The position numbers and the translations under genes were made by a program. This document shows positions 33,997-41,724 of a stretch of DNA of 64,000 nucleotides, one piece after another. A model generated the notes under the pieces. The model made no database searches. It was not told the origin of the DNA and was given only the letters and a program-made list of their open reading frames with translations. The stretch spans positions 1-64,000 of the forward strand of contig JAAFJN010000010.1 in NCBI GenBank assembly GCA_013298845.1, written 5' to 3'. Numbering within the stretch: position 1 is the first letter of the stretch; each line of letters starts with the position of its first letter. The stretch comes from Chitinophagales bacterium. Lineage in GTDB: Bacteria > Bacteroidota > Bacteroidia > Chitinophagales > Saprospiraceae.

Positions 33997-34419
33997 ATGG
34001 CTCAATTACGACCAGAAGAAATTGATAAACTATTCAAAAAACCGGGCGAAAAGCGCTACGATTACTTTATTAAAACTGTAGCCGATACGGAAGAAGTGTT
34101 CGGGCTGGCCGATGAAGAAGGTTGGCTGCTGCTGGGTGATGAAGACAACGAAGAAAGTGAAGACATTTTGCCGTTGTTTCCCGGTGCTGAATTTGCCGAG
34201 CGTTTCCGCGTTGAACACGGTTTTGAAGAGTACGGCATTGGAATCGTGGATGTGAACGAATTGCTCACTTGGCTCGATGAAATGGAAGAGGATAATATGG
34301 TAGTTGCCGTATTTCCCGATCTACAAGCCAGTGGGGTTGTGATTGCGCCCGCCGGTTTGAAACAGGATTTGGCCCAAGAGTTGGAGAAATACGACGAAGA
34401 GGGCAAAAAACTTAAATAA
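33997..34419 (+). CDS. DUF2750-like acidic protein
   Basis: 140 aa, strongly acidic, with no signal peptide. YDYFIKTVADTEEVFGLADEEGWLLLGDEDNE followed by ILPLFPGAEFAERFR and the C-terminal AVFPDLQASGVVIAP follows the DUF2750 layout (immunity/SUKH-like small proteins of unknown role). The assignment is from memory. It is the third gene of the cargo block between nuoE and nuoF. After an 88-bp gap, which contains a perfect -7 box TAACTTTG at 34487-34494, nuoF begins. Confidence 0.75.
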   Translation: MAQLRPEEIDKLFKKPGEKRYDYFIKTVADTEEVFGLADEEGWLLLGDEDNEESEDILPLFPGAEFAERFRVEHGFEEYGIGIVDVNELLTWLDEMEEDNMVVAVFPDLQASGVVIAPAGLKQDLAQELEKYDEEGKKLK

Positions 34420-34507
34420 AGTTGGCGATCATTTTTGAAAAATAAAATCTTAAAATAACAAGATCAAAGTACCGGTATTATCCAAATAACTTTGAATAAA
34501 GTAAAAT

Positions 34508-35851
34508 ATGGGACGTAAACTACTTTTGGAACACGCGCACGTAGAAGGTATCAATACCTACGAAGTCTATCGTAAGCACGGCGGATATCGTTCCGTGGAA
34601 AAGGCGCTCAAGTCCATGACGCCAGATGAAGTGGTAGAGGAAGTAAAAAAATCTGGCCTCCGTGGTCGTGGTGGTGCGGGCTTCCCAACGGGTATGAAAT
34701 GGTCGTTTTTGGCCAAACCCGAAGGTGTGCCGCGTTACCTGTTGTGCAATGCCGACGAATCGGAGCCAGGTACGTTTAAAGACCGTTACCTCATGGAAAA
34801 AATTCCCCACCTGCTCATCGAAGGGATGATTACCTCTTCTTATGCGCTGGGTGCCAATACCTCTTATATCTACATCCGGGGCGAATATTCGTGGATCGTT
34901 TTTATCCTCGAAAAAGCCATTCAGGAGGCTTACGATAAAGGTTGGTTGGGGAAAAATATCCTTGGAACGGGGTATAACCTCGATTTGTACGTCAATCCCG
35001 GTGCAGGTGCTTATATCTGCGGGGAAGAAACGGCACTCATCGAAAGTTTGGAAGGCAAACGCGGCAATCCGCGGATCAAACCTCCCTTCCCGGCGGTAAA
35101 AGGTTTGTGGCAGGCCCCAACGGTGGTCAATAACGTAGAAACTATTGCGGCGGTTGTTCCGATTGTGAACGACGGTGGCGACGAGTACGCTAAAATTGGC
35201 ATTGGCAAAAGTACCGGCACCAAATTGATTTCGGCCAGCGGCAACATCAACAAACCAGGTGTGTACGAAATTGAATTGGGTGTACCCGTGGAAGAATTTA
35301 TTTATTCGGATGAATGGTGCGGCGGCATTAAGCGTGGCAAACGCATCAAAGCCTGCGTTCCCGGCGGTTCTTCCGTTCCAATTTTGCCCCATTACCTCAT
35401 CAATAAAACAGCAGCCGGTGAGAGCCGCCTCATGACCTACGAAAGTCTCGCCGATGGCGGTTTTGCTTCGGGTTCCATGTTGGGTTCCGGTGGTTTTATC
35501 GTGTACGACGAAGATCAGTGCATTGTGCGTAACACCATGAATTTTGCGCGTTTTTACCACCACGAATCCTGCGGTCAGTGTTCGCCCTGCCGCGAAGGAA
35601 CCGGCTGGATGGAAAAAGTATTGCACCGCATGGAGTACGGACAAGGCAAAATGAGCGATATTGATTTATTGGCCGAAGTGGCTAAAAAAATTGAAGGAAA
35701 TACCATTTGCCCACTCGGCGATGCGGCGGCTTGGCCCGTTTCGGCGGCTATCCGCCACTTCCGCGAAGAGTTTGAATGGCACGTGAACGAACCCAAAGCC
35801 TGCCTGGAGCGGAATTATGGTTTGGTGAGCGAGCCGGTAGCAGCAGTATAG
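34508..35851 (+). CDS. nuoF: NADH-quinone oxidoreductase subunit F
   Basis: 447 aa, the 51-kDa subunit that oxidises NADH. The FMN/NADH site reads GLRGRGGAGFPTGMKWSFL and CNADESEPGTFKDR. Glycine-rich AYICGEETALIESLEGKRG follows. Cluster N3 ligands are ESCGQCSPCREGTGWM and the later Cys in NTICPLGDAAAWP. An in-frame -7-like TAACTTTG box just upstream may allow some internal initiation. The gene after it should be nuoG, but an ATPase/TOPRIM pair begins 12 bp downstream. Confidence 0.97.
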   Translation: MGRKLLLEHAHVEGINTYEVYRKHGGYRSVEKALKSMTPDEVVEEVKKSGLRGRGGAGFPTGMKWSFLAKPEGVPRYLLCNADESEPGTFKDRYLMEKIPHLLIEGMITSSYALGANTSYIYIRGEYSWIVFILEKAIQEAYDKGWLGKNILGTGYNLDLYVNPGAGAYICGEETALIESLEGKRGNPRIKPPFPAVKGLWQAPTVVNNVETIAAVVPIVNDGGDEYAKIGIGKSTGTKLISASGNINKPGVYEIELGVPVEEFIYSDEWCGGIKRGKRIKACVPGGSSVPILPHYLINKTAAGESRLMTYESLADGGFASGSMLGSGGFIVYDEDQCIVRNTMNFARFYHHESCGQCSPCREGTGWMEKVLHRMEYGQGKMSDIDLLAEVAKKIEGNTICPLGDAAAWPVSAAIRHFREEFEWHVNEPKACLERNYGLVSEPVAAV

Positions 35852-35863
35852 AGCCATAATAGA

Positions 35864-36892
35864 ATGAAAGATAACGGACATATCACTTATTTTGAGATTA
35901 AAAACTTTAAGCGTTTTGATGCTTTAGAGTTGACCGATATCGGTCAGTTCAATCTTATTGTGGGTGATAATAATGTGGGTAAAACTAGTTTGCTGGAAGC
36001 GTTATCGGTGCTAAACGATAAAAACGCTCCTTCTTCCTTGTCAATGTCGCGTGTGATTTTTCAAAATTTTGGTTTTACGCTTCATAGAAGAGGTATTCAG
36101 TTTGATCAAAATAAAGATCTTTATTTTAAGTATTTGGCTAAAGATGCTCGAAAAGAACTAAATATGCGATTTAAGTATCAAAATGATGATGCTTTTTTCA
36201 CTTACACGTTAATCAACGGCGAGAGAAGTGGCGATTCGGAAGTGAAGTTTTTAAGAGGGAGTGGGCTTATGGATCAGTTCAAGACAGCACTTGGTTATAC
36301 TACCCAGAATCCCTCATTCATTCCTGCCTCCATTGATTTTGGGCAGAATATGGTGAATGATTACCAAAGCGCATTGGTGGAATCAATGTCTAATAAACGG
36401 TTGATTATCAATAATTTAAAATCTATTGATAATCAAATTGAAGAGATAGAAGTGTTGCCATTGTTAGGAAAAAATCATGTTATGATAGGTTTTAATAATC
36501 ATGACTTGTACATTCCAATTACAGCAATGGGAGAAAGTGCGGTGCGGGTTTTTTATTATTTGCTACATTTAATAAAGAATGCAGATGGGATACTGCTTAT
36601 TGATGAAGTTGATACCGGGATTCATTATTCTCGGATGAAAAGTTTTATGAAGAATCTGGTATTATTGGCCCAAAAAAACAATGTGCAGTTATTTTTATCA
36701 ACGCATAGTTTAGAATGTCAGCAAGCATTTGTCGCGTTATTTGAGGATGAAGATATGCAATCCTTTCAGCCGCTTGTTCGACAGTTTTCATTAATCGAGA
36801 CACAGGAGAAAAGAGTAGTGGCAAGTGGCAGAAATTTTGAACAACTACAAAATGCCATTGAAATTGGCTATGAGACAAGAGGAGGGCGTTGA
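35864..36892 (+). CDS. AAA/ABC-type ATPase of a two-gene cassette inside nuo
   Basis: 342 aa. Walker A is GDNNVGKTS with Lys40, an ABC-signature-like AMGESAVR lies at about 221-228, Walker B is ILLIDEVD with Asp247 and Glu248, and the H-loop is LFLSTHSLE with His281. This is the OLD/RecF-type AAA_15/AAA_21 layout used by many phage-defence ATPases. The region is AT-rich: 36421-36480 has 17 G/C of 60, whereas 35041-35100 in nuoF has 34 of 60, a sign of transfer. It starts 12 bp after nuoF and its partner begins 3 bp after its stop. It probably senses or clamps DNA or protein and controls its TOPRIM partner. That role is inference. Confidence 0.88.
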   Translation: MKDNGHITYFEIKNFKRFDALELTDIGQFNLIVGDNNVGKTSLLEALSVLNDKNAPSSLSMSRVIFQNFGFTLHRRGIQFDQNKDLYFKYLAKDARKELNMRFKYQNDDAFFTYTLINGERSGDSEVKFLRGSGLMDQFKTALGYTTQNPSFIPASIDFGQNMVNDYQSALVESMSNKRLIINNLKSIDNQIEEIEVLPLLGKNHVMIGFNNHDLYIPITAMGESAVRVFYYLLHLIKNADGILLIDEVDTGIHYSRMKSFMKNLVLLAQKNNVQLFLSTHSLECQQAFVALFEDEDMQSFQPLVRQFSLIETQEKRVVASGRNFEQLQNAIEIGYETRGGR

Positions 36893-36895
36893 TTT

Positions 36896-37555
36896 ATGAT
36901 AAAAGTAGATATTTGGACTGAAGGTATCGCAGATCAAAAATTTATCGTTGATATCTTAAAAAAAGGTTTTGAGTTCGATTTCCCTTTACCAAAGAAAGGT
37001 ACCCGCGAAATTGTATTTGACTACGAAAGCGATGCGTATAAGATAAGAGTACTGGCGTTGGGTAGTGTTAGTGCGGTTACTACACTAAATGGGTGGGAAA
37101 AGAAGAAAAACGATTTTAAGGATAATACTTTAACGGGTATTAAAAACTTGGTGATTATTGATACTGATGATAGTTTTGAGCAACAGAAGCAAAAAGTAAA
37201 AGATACTCTTGTTGATGTTGGGTTTGATATTGATTCAGATATTTACCTTTGGCCTGATAATCAGCCACATGCGTCAAAATCTGATTTAGAATCATTGTTA
37301 ATTCAATTGGTACATGAGGATCATACAGGGGTTTTGAGTTGTTTTGAAAAATATGAAGAATGCCTTAATCAACAGCAGAAAGGTTATAATACGCCCGATA
37401 CAAAAGCAAAAATATATTCTTATGCACAAACAATTACTGGTGATGGTAATGAACGTTACCGGGATTACACAAATGATTTGCATTGGAATTTAGATTTTAC
37501 CCAACCGCCTTTGAAACAATTTTACGAATTTTTGAAAATACACTTGGATAAATAA
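36896..37555 (+). CDS. DUF3226 TOPRIM-like partner of the ATPase
   Basis: 219 aa. The TOPRIM motifs are readable: Glu9 in DIWTEGIADQKFIVDIL, then LVIIDTDDSFEQQ with Asp89 and Asp91. WPDNQPHASKSDLESLLIQL corresponds to the 'LPdn...G.lE.ll' block of DUF3226. TOPRIM folds bind Mg2+ and occur in nucleases of OLD, RloB and PARIS AriB type. The C-terminal part has no recognised domain. It is AT-rich like its partner. The spacing (3 bp to each neighbour, with nuoG starting at 37559) makes the pair part of the nuo transcript. Nuclease activity is inferred only from the motifs. Confidence 0.8.
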   Translation: MIKVDIWTEGIADQKFIVDILKKGFEFDFPLPKKGTREIVFDYESDAYKIRVLALGSVSAVTTLNGWEKKKNDFKDNTLTGIKNLVIIDTDDSFEQQKQKVKDTLVDVGFDIDSDIYLWPDNQPHASKSDLESLLIQLVHEDHTGVLSCFEKYEECLNQQQKGYNTPDTKAKIYSYAQTITGDGNERYRDYTNDLHWNLDFTQPPLKQFYEFLKIHLDK

Positions 37556-37558
37556 ATT

Positions 37559-38491
37559 ATGCCAAAAGTAACAATAGACGGACAAACAATTGAAGTAGCG
37601 GAAGGTACAAGTATCCTTCACGCTGCGCGTCAACTGGGTGGAGAATGCGTACCACCGGCCATGTGCTACTATACGCCTTTGAAAGGTTCCGGCGGAAAAT
37701 GCCGCACTTGCCTCGTTAAAGTCACTAAAGGGTCGGAAAAAGACCCACGCCCTATGCCTAAACTAGTGGCTTCGTGCCAAACAATGGTCATGGACGGTAT
37801 GGAAGTGGCCAGCAAAAGCGACCAAGCCGTGGTGGATGCCCGCAAAGGTGTAGTGGAGTTTCTGCTCCTCAACCACCCGCTGGATTGCCCCATTTGTGAC
37901 CAGGCGGGCGAGTGCCATTTGCAGGATTTGGCTTTTGAACACGGATCGGCGAATACCCGTTACGAGTTCGAGCGCCGGACTTTTGAAAAAATTGACATCG
38001 GGCCTTATATCAAATTGCACATGACGCGTTGCATCCTGTGCTACCGCTGCGTGTACACGGCTAACCAAATTACCGATAACCGCGTACACGGCATCATTGG
38101 TCGCGGCGACCACGCCGAAATTAGTACGTACATTGAGAAAGCCATTGATAATGATTTCTCCGGTAACGTTATTGATGTATGTCCAGTTGGTGCTTTGACC
38201 GACCGTACTTTCCGCTTTAAAAGCCGCGTGTGGTTCCTCAAACCGATGGATGCGCACCGCGATTGTGATAAATGCTGCGGGAAAACCACCGTTTGGGTTT
38301 CCGGCGAAGACATTTATCGCGTTACGGCCCGTAAAGATAAATACGGTGAAGTGGAAGAGTTCATTTGTAACACCTGCCGTTTTGAAAAGAAATCGGCGAG
38401 TGATTGGGTGATTGAAGGTCCACGCGCCATTGAACGCCATTCGGTAATTAGCCAAAACCATTACGCCAATGGGGCGACAACGGTGGTTTAG
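37559..38491 (+). CDS. nuoG: NADH-quinone oxidoreductase subunit G, short form
   Basis: 310 aa, far shorter than the roughly 700-900 aa of proteobacterial NuoG. The [2Fe-2S] domain has GGKCRTCLVKV. The His-Cys [4Fe-4S] site is HPLDCPICDQAGECHLQD, followed by a ferredoxin-like site CILCYRCV with its distal Cys in DVCPVGALT. The C-terminus stops after the first Cys-rich piece of the molybdopterin-type domain (CDKCCGKTTVWV, ICNTCRFE). I recall this shortened form as normal in Bacteroidota. It begins 3 bp after the TOPRIM gene. Confidence 0.93.
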   Translation: MPKVTIDGQTIEVAEGTSILHAARQLGGECVPPAMCYYTPLKGSGGKCRTCLVKVTKGSEKDPRPMPKLVASCQTMVMDGMEVASKSDQAVVDARKGVVEFLLLNHPLDCPICDQAGECHLQDLAFEHGSANTRYEFERRTFEKIDIGPYIKLHMTRCILCYRCVYTANQITDNRVHGIIGRGDHAEISTYIEKAIDNDFSGNVIDVCPVGALTDRTFRFKSRVWFLKPMDAHRDCDKCCGKTTVWVSGEDIYRVTARKDKYGEVEEFICNTCRFEKKSASDWVIEGPRAIERHSVISQNHYANGATTVV

Positions 38492-38521
38492 CACCTACCA
38501 TCTACTATTTAATAAACTATT

Positions 38522-39556
38522 ATGATAGATATATTACTATTTGACCTGGCGTTTATCCTCCAAAAAATGGGGTTGATTACCGTCGTTTTTTTGGTAACAT
38601 TGGGCATTGCGGCGTATTCAACGTACGGTGAGCGCAAAATTGCCGCTTTTTTGCAAGATCGCCTAGGGCCGGATCGCGCCGGTCCGTTTGGGTTGTTACA
38701 ACCAATTGCCGACGGGGTAAAAATGTTCATGAAAGAAGATTTTATCCCAACGGATTCCAATAAATGGCTGTTTATCCTCGCTCCGGGCATATTTATGTTC
38801 GTGGCTTGTATGACCAGCGCGGTCATTCCGTGGGGAACGACACTTACACTGGGTGGCCTAAACCTCGATCTTCAGGTAACCGATGTGAACATTGGTATTT
38901 TGTACATTATGGGATTTGTATCTCTCGGTGTGTACGGGATTATGATTGGCGGTTGGGCTTCTAACAATAAGTATTCGCTGTACGGTGCCATTCGTGCCAG
39001 TTCACAAATGATTTCTTACGAATTAGCGATGGGTTTGTCCCTGATTGCGGTGGTAATGATGACGGGTACGTTGAGTTTGCGCGAAATGGCCGCTCAGCAG
39101 ACCGGTTTTCAGTGGAACGTATTGTATCAACCGCTGGGCTTTATCATTTTCTTCATTTGTGCGCTTGCCGAGTGTAACCGCGCACCTTTTGATATGGCAG
39201 AATGCGAAACCGAGTTGATTGGTGGCTACCACACGGAATATGGCTCCATGAAACTGGGCTTTTTCCTTTTTGCGGAGTACATTAATATGTTTGTATCCTG
39301 CGCCGTCATTTCTACGGTCTTTTTTGGGGGATATAATTTCCCCGGTATTGACCCTAACTGGTTGGGTGGCCTTATGGGGCCAGCGGTTTTATTTGCCAAA
39401 ATTTTCTTTTTCATTTTTGTATTCATGTGGATTCGTTGGACCTTGCCGCGTTTCCGCTACGATCAGTTGATGCATTTGGGCTGGAAGGGTTTGATTCCTT
39501 TGGCCATCTTTAATATGTTATTGACGGGTGCTTTGACTTTGCTGTTGGAGAAGTAA
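38522..39556 (+). CDS. nuoH: NADH-quinone oxidoreductase subunit H
   Basis: 344 aa with eight membrane helices, the subunit that seats quinone between membrane and peripheral arm. Signatures are YGERKIAAFLQDRLGPDRAGPFGLLQPIADGVKMF and ECNRAPFDMAECETELIGGYHTEYG, the latter carrying the acidic residues of the proton path. The C-terminal helix has RWTLPRFRYDQLMHLGWKGLIPLA. A 48-bp gap to the antitoxin gene follows. Confidence 0.97.
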   Translation: MIDILLFDLAFILQKMGLITVVFLVTLGIAAYSTYGERKIAAFLQDRLGPDRAGPFGLLQPIADGVKMFMKEDFIPTDSNKWLFILAPGIFMFVACMTSAVIPWGTTLTLGGLNLDLQVTDVNIGILYIMGFVSLGVYGIMIGGWASNNKYSLYGAIRASSQMISYELAMGLSLIAVVMMTGTLSLREMAAQQTGFQWNVLYQPLGFIIFFICALAECNRAPFDMAECETELIGGYHTEYGSMKLGFFLFAEYINMFVSCAVISTVFFGGYNFPGIDPNWLGGLMGPAVLFAKIFFFIFVFMWIRWTLPRFRYDQLMHLGWKGLIPLAIFNMLLTGALTLLLEK

Positions 39557-39604
39557 AAGAACTTTATTTTTCTTTTTAGTGTTTGTCCAAAAAATGTCAA
39601 AATT

Positions 39605-39802
39605 ATGAAAAGTATTACTATTAACATTAATGATGAGATAAAAACGCTTCTGGAAAATGAAGTTAATGAGTCCAATACCAGTATGGACGAGTTAATCAAT
39701 AGCGTTTTGGAAGCACACTTTAAGGAAAAACAAAAGCGCTTTGAAGAGGCTCGGAAATACGTTCGAGGCAGGTATAAAGAATTATATAAAAGGTTGGCGT
39801 AA
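39605..39802 (+). CDS. Ribbon-helix-helix antitoxin of a Doc toxin
   Basis: 65 aa. Residues 1-37 (SITININDEIKTLLENEVNESN...MDELINSVLEAHF) have the beta-strand then two-helix pattern of MetJ/Arc-type ribbon-helix-helix proteins. The basic C-terminus (KEKQKRFEEARKYVRGRYKELYKRLA) is a typical toxin-wrapping tail. Its TAA overlaps the toxin ATG (TAATG). Antitoxins of this kind repress their own promoter, but here the pair sits inside the nuo operon. Doc toxins are classically paired with Phd, so the RHH partner is notable. Confidence 0.8.
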   Translation: MKSITININDEIKTLLENEVNESNTSMDELINSVLEAHFKEKQKRFEEARKYVRGRYKELYKRLA

Positions 39803-40197
39803 TGGATTTTGTTTTTTACCTCAGTTATGAAGATATAATTCAAATCCATGCGGATGTAGTAGACGATAGTGGAGGTGGCACTGGAGTAAGATTAGAGGCC
39901 GGAATTCATTCAGCCATTGTAGCACCGAGAGTTGTTTATTACGGTGCCGAATTGTACCCAACAATTGCTGAAAAAGGTGCTATAATCTGTTTTGAATTAG
40001 TGACACAACATCCCTTTGTGGATGGCAATAAACGTGTCGGCCATAGTGCAATGGCCCATTTTTTATTCATGAATGGCTATATCATTGATGCTAATGACGA
40101 GGAGCAGGAAGAAATTATATTGGCGTTAGCCGCTGGCGAAATAGACAAAGAAACCTTTACCAATTGGGTGAAAACTAAAATAACTGAATTCAAATAG
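39802..40197 (+). CDS. Doc/Fic-type toxin (death-on-curing family)
   Basis: 131 aa. The Doc version of the Fic motif is complete: HPFVDGNKRVG with His70, Asp74 and Lys77. The Lys in place of the Gly of AMP-transferring Fic enzymes marks Doc, which phosphorylates EF-Tu and stops translation. The segment GTGVRLEAGIHSAIVAPR upstream and FLFMNGYIIDANDEE downstream match the family. Local composition is low (39961-40020 has 21 G/C of 60). It is coupled to the antitoxin by TAATG and ends 8 bp before nuoI. Confidence 0.9.
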   Translation: MDFVFYLSYEDIIQIHADVVDDSGGGTGVRLEAGIHSAIVAPRVVYYGAELYPTIAEKGAIICFELVTQHPFVDGNKRVGHSAMAHFLFMNGYIIDANDEEQEEIILALAAGEIDKETFTNWVKTKITEFK

Positions 40198-40205
40198 CAA
40201 ATAAT

Positions 40206-40778
40206 ATGCAACTTACGAATCGTTCAAAACTTGTCGTAAATAAAGAAATGACCTTTTGGGAGCGGATTTACCTTCCGGCAATTCTGAAGGGGATGGCTAC
40301 TACGTTGAAGCACTTTATCAAATTAACCATTGGTAAATCCAACACACTTCGTTACCCGGAAGTACAACGCGAGTTTGCGCCCGTGTATCGCGGTTGGCAC
40401 GTGCTGAAACGGGATGAGCAGGGACGCGAAAACTGCACGGCCTGCGGTTTGTGCGCCGTGGCTTGTCCGGCCGAAGCCATTACGATGGTGGCGGAGGAAC
40501 GCAACAAAGGAGAAGAGCATTTGTACCGCGAAGAAAAATACGCGGCTACTTACGAAATTAATATGCTGCGCTGCATTTTCTGTGGTTTGTGCGAAGAAGC
40601 CTGCCCCAAAGAGGCTATTTTCCTGACCGATCGGATTGTTCCGAGCGACTATGTGCGGCAAGACTTTGTTTTTGGTAAAGATATGCTGGTGGAAAAATTA
40701 GACAACCGTATTGATGTAACGGTGCGCCAAAAGCACGTTCAGGAACGCCGGGAAGCCAAACAGGGGTTAGCGGGTTAA
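40206..40778 (+). CDS. nuoI: NADH-quinone oxidoreductase subunit I
   Basis: 190 aa ferredoxin-like subunit with two [4Fe-4S] clusters (N6a/N6b). The ligand runs are NCTACGLCAVACPAEAI and RCIFCGLCEEACPKEAI. An amphipathic N-terminus (about 15-40) docks to the membrane arm, and FAPVYRGWHVLKRDEQGRENC precedes the first cluster. It begins 8 bp after the Doc toxin gene, so it depends on the same transcript. Confidence 0.96.
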   Translation: MQLTNRSKLVVNKEMTFWERIYLPAILKGMATTLKHFIKLTIGKSNTLRYPEVQREFAPVYRGWHVLKRDEQGRENCTACGLCAVACPAEAITMVAEERNKGEEHLYREEKYAATYEINMLRCIFCGLCEEACPKEAIFLTDRIVPSDYVRQDFVFGKDMLVEKLDNRIDVTVRQKHVQERREAKQGLAG

Positions 40779-40829
40779 TTTTTTACAGGGCTTCTTTATT
40801 TAAATAATTCATCATTCATCACTAAAAAC

Positions 40830-41327
40830 ATGACTTTAGCGATATTTACAGTTCTTGCTGTTATTTCGGTGATTACCGCCTTGTTGGTGGTTTTTTCAAA
40901 AAATCCCGTGCACAGCGTTTTATACCTGATTGTTACCTTTTTTATTATAGCCGCGCAGTACATTTTGTTAAATGCGCAATTTTTGGCCGTGGTACACCTC
41001 ATTGTTTATGCGGGTGCCATTATGGTATTGTTCCTGTTCGTACTGATGTTACTCAACCTTAATCAGGACACTGAGCCGCAGAAATCATCGGCTTGGAAAT
41101 TGTCGGCGGCCGTTGCGTCGGGGTTGTTGTTTATCACACTTATTGGTGCTTTGAAAGGCAGTTCAGTGGCCATTGCGGCAAGCCCTAATCCAGAAGTGGG
41201 TTTGGTAAAAAACTTGGGTAATGTTCTTTTCAACGATTTTGTAGTACCTTTTGAAATTGCGGGTATTCTTTTCCTTGCTGCTATGGTTGGTGCCGTATTG
41301 GTGGGTAAAAAAGACATGGCTGTTTAA
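40830..41327 (+). CDS. nuoJ: NADH-quinone oxidoreductase subunit J
   Basis: 165 aa with five membrane helices. The typical N-terminal pattern ALLVVFSKNPVHSVLYLIVTFFIIAAQYILLNAQFLAVVHLIVYAGAIMVLFLFV includes the VYAGAIMVLFLFV helix, whose pi-bulge couples quinone chemistry to proton transfer. The C-terminus ends in FEIAGILFLAAMVGAVLVGKKD. It follows nuoI by 51 bp and precedes nuoK by 34 bp. Confidence 0.96.
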   Translation: MTLAIFTVLAVISVITALLVVFSKNPVHSVLYLIVTFFIIAAQYILLNAQFLAVVHLIVYAGAIMVLFLFVLMLLNLNQDTEPQKSSAWKLSAAVASGLLFITLIGALKGSSVAIAASPNPEVGLVKNLGNVLFNDFVVPFEIAGILFLAAMVGAVLVGKKDMAV

Positions 41328-41361
41328 TTCACCGGAGTATTTGAGTAAATAATTCTAAATT

Positions 41362-41682
41362 ATGTTAGAAATCATTAAAACTGTTCCCATTGAGTATTAC
41401 CTGCTGTACAGCACAGTGTTGTTTTGCATCGGGGTATTCGGGGTATTAACCCGCCGCAATGCCATCATCGTTTTGATGTGCGTGGAATTGATGCTGAACG
41501 CGGTTAACCTTTTGCTGGCCGCCTTTTCAACGTACCTGGGCGACGCGCAGGGCCAAATCATGGTATTTTTTATCATGGTCGTGGCCGCCGCCGAAGCCGC
41601 AGTAGGTTTAGGTATTTTGGTAATGATTTACCGCAATACCAAATCAACGGATATTTCATTGTTAGACCGACTTCGTAACTAA
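41362..41682 (+). CDS. nuoK: NADH-quinone oxidoreductase subunit K
   Basis: 106 aa, three membrane helices, homologous to MrpC. The second helix has VLMCVELMLNAVNLLLAAF with the conserved Glu needed for proton movement, and the third has FIMVVAAAEAAVGLGILVMIY with the second Glu. Length and motifs are standard. It lies between nuoJ and nuoL in the membrane-arm block. Confidence 0.97.
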   Translation: MLEIIKTVPIEYYLLYSTVLFCIGVFGVLTRRNAIIVLMCVELMLNAVNLLLAAFSTYLGDAQGQIMVFFIMVVAAAEAAVGLGILVMIYRNTKSTDISLLDRLRN

Positions 41683-41724
41683 TTTTACAATCTGCACCGG
41701 TTCGGCCGGTTAAAGACATATTTC

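Noticed and set aside
34520-35644. Long open frame antisense to nuoF (374 codons)
   Set aside because: It mirrors a gene with full NuoF motifs, has no recognisable protein features, and results from codon bias on the coding strand.
37763-38494. 243-codon frame antisense to nuoG
   Set aside because: Shadow of a gene with Fe-S ligands; no start context or function.
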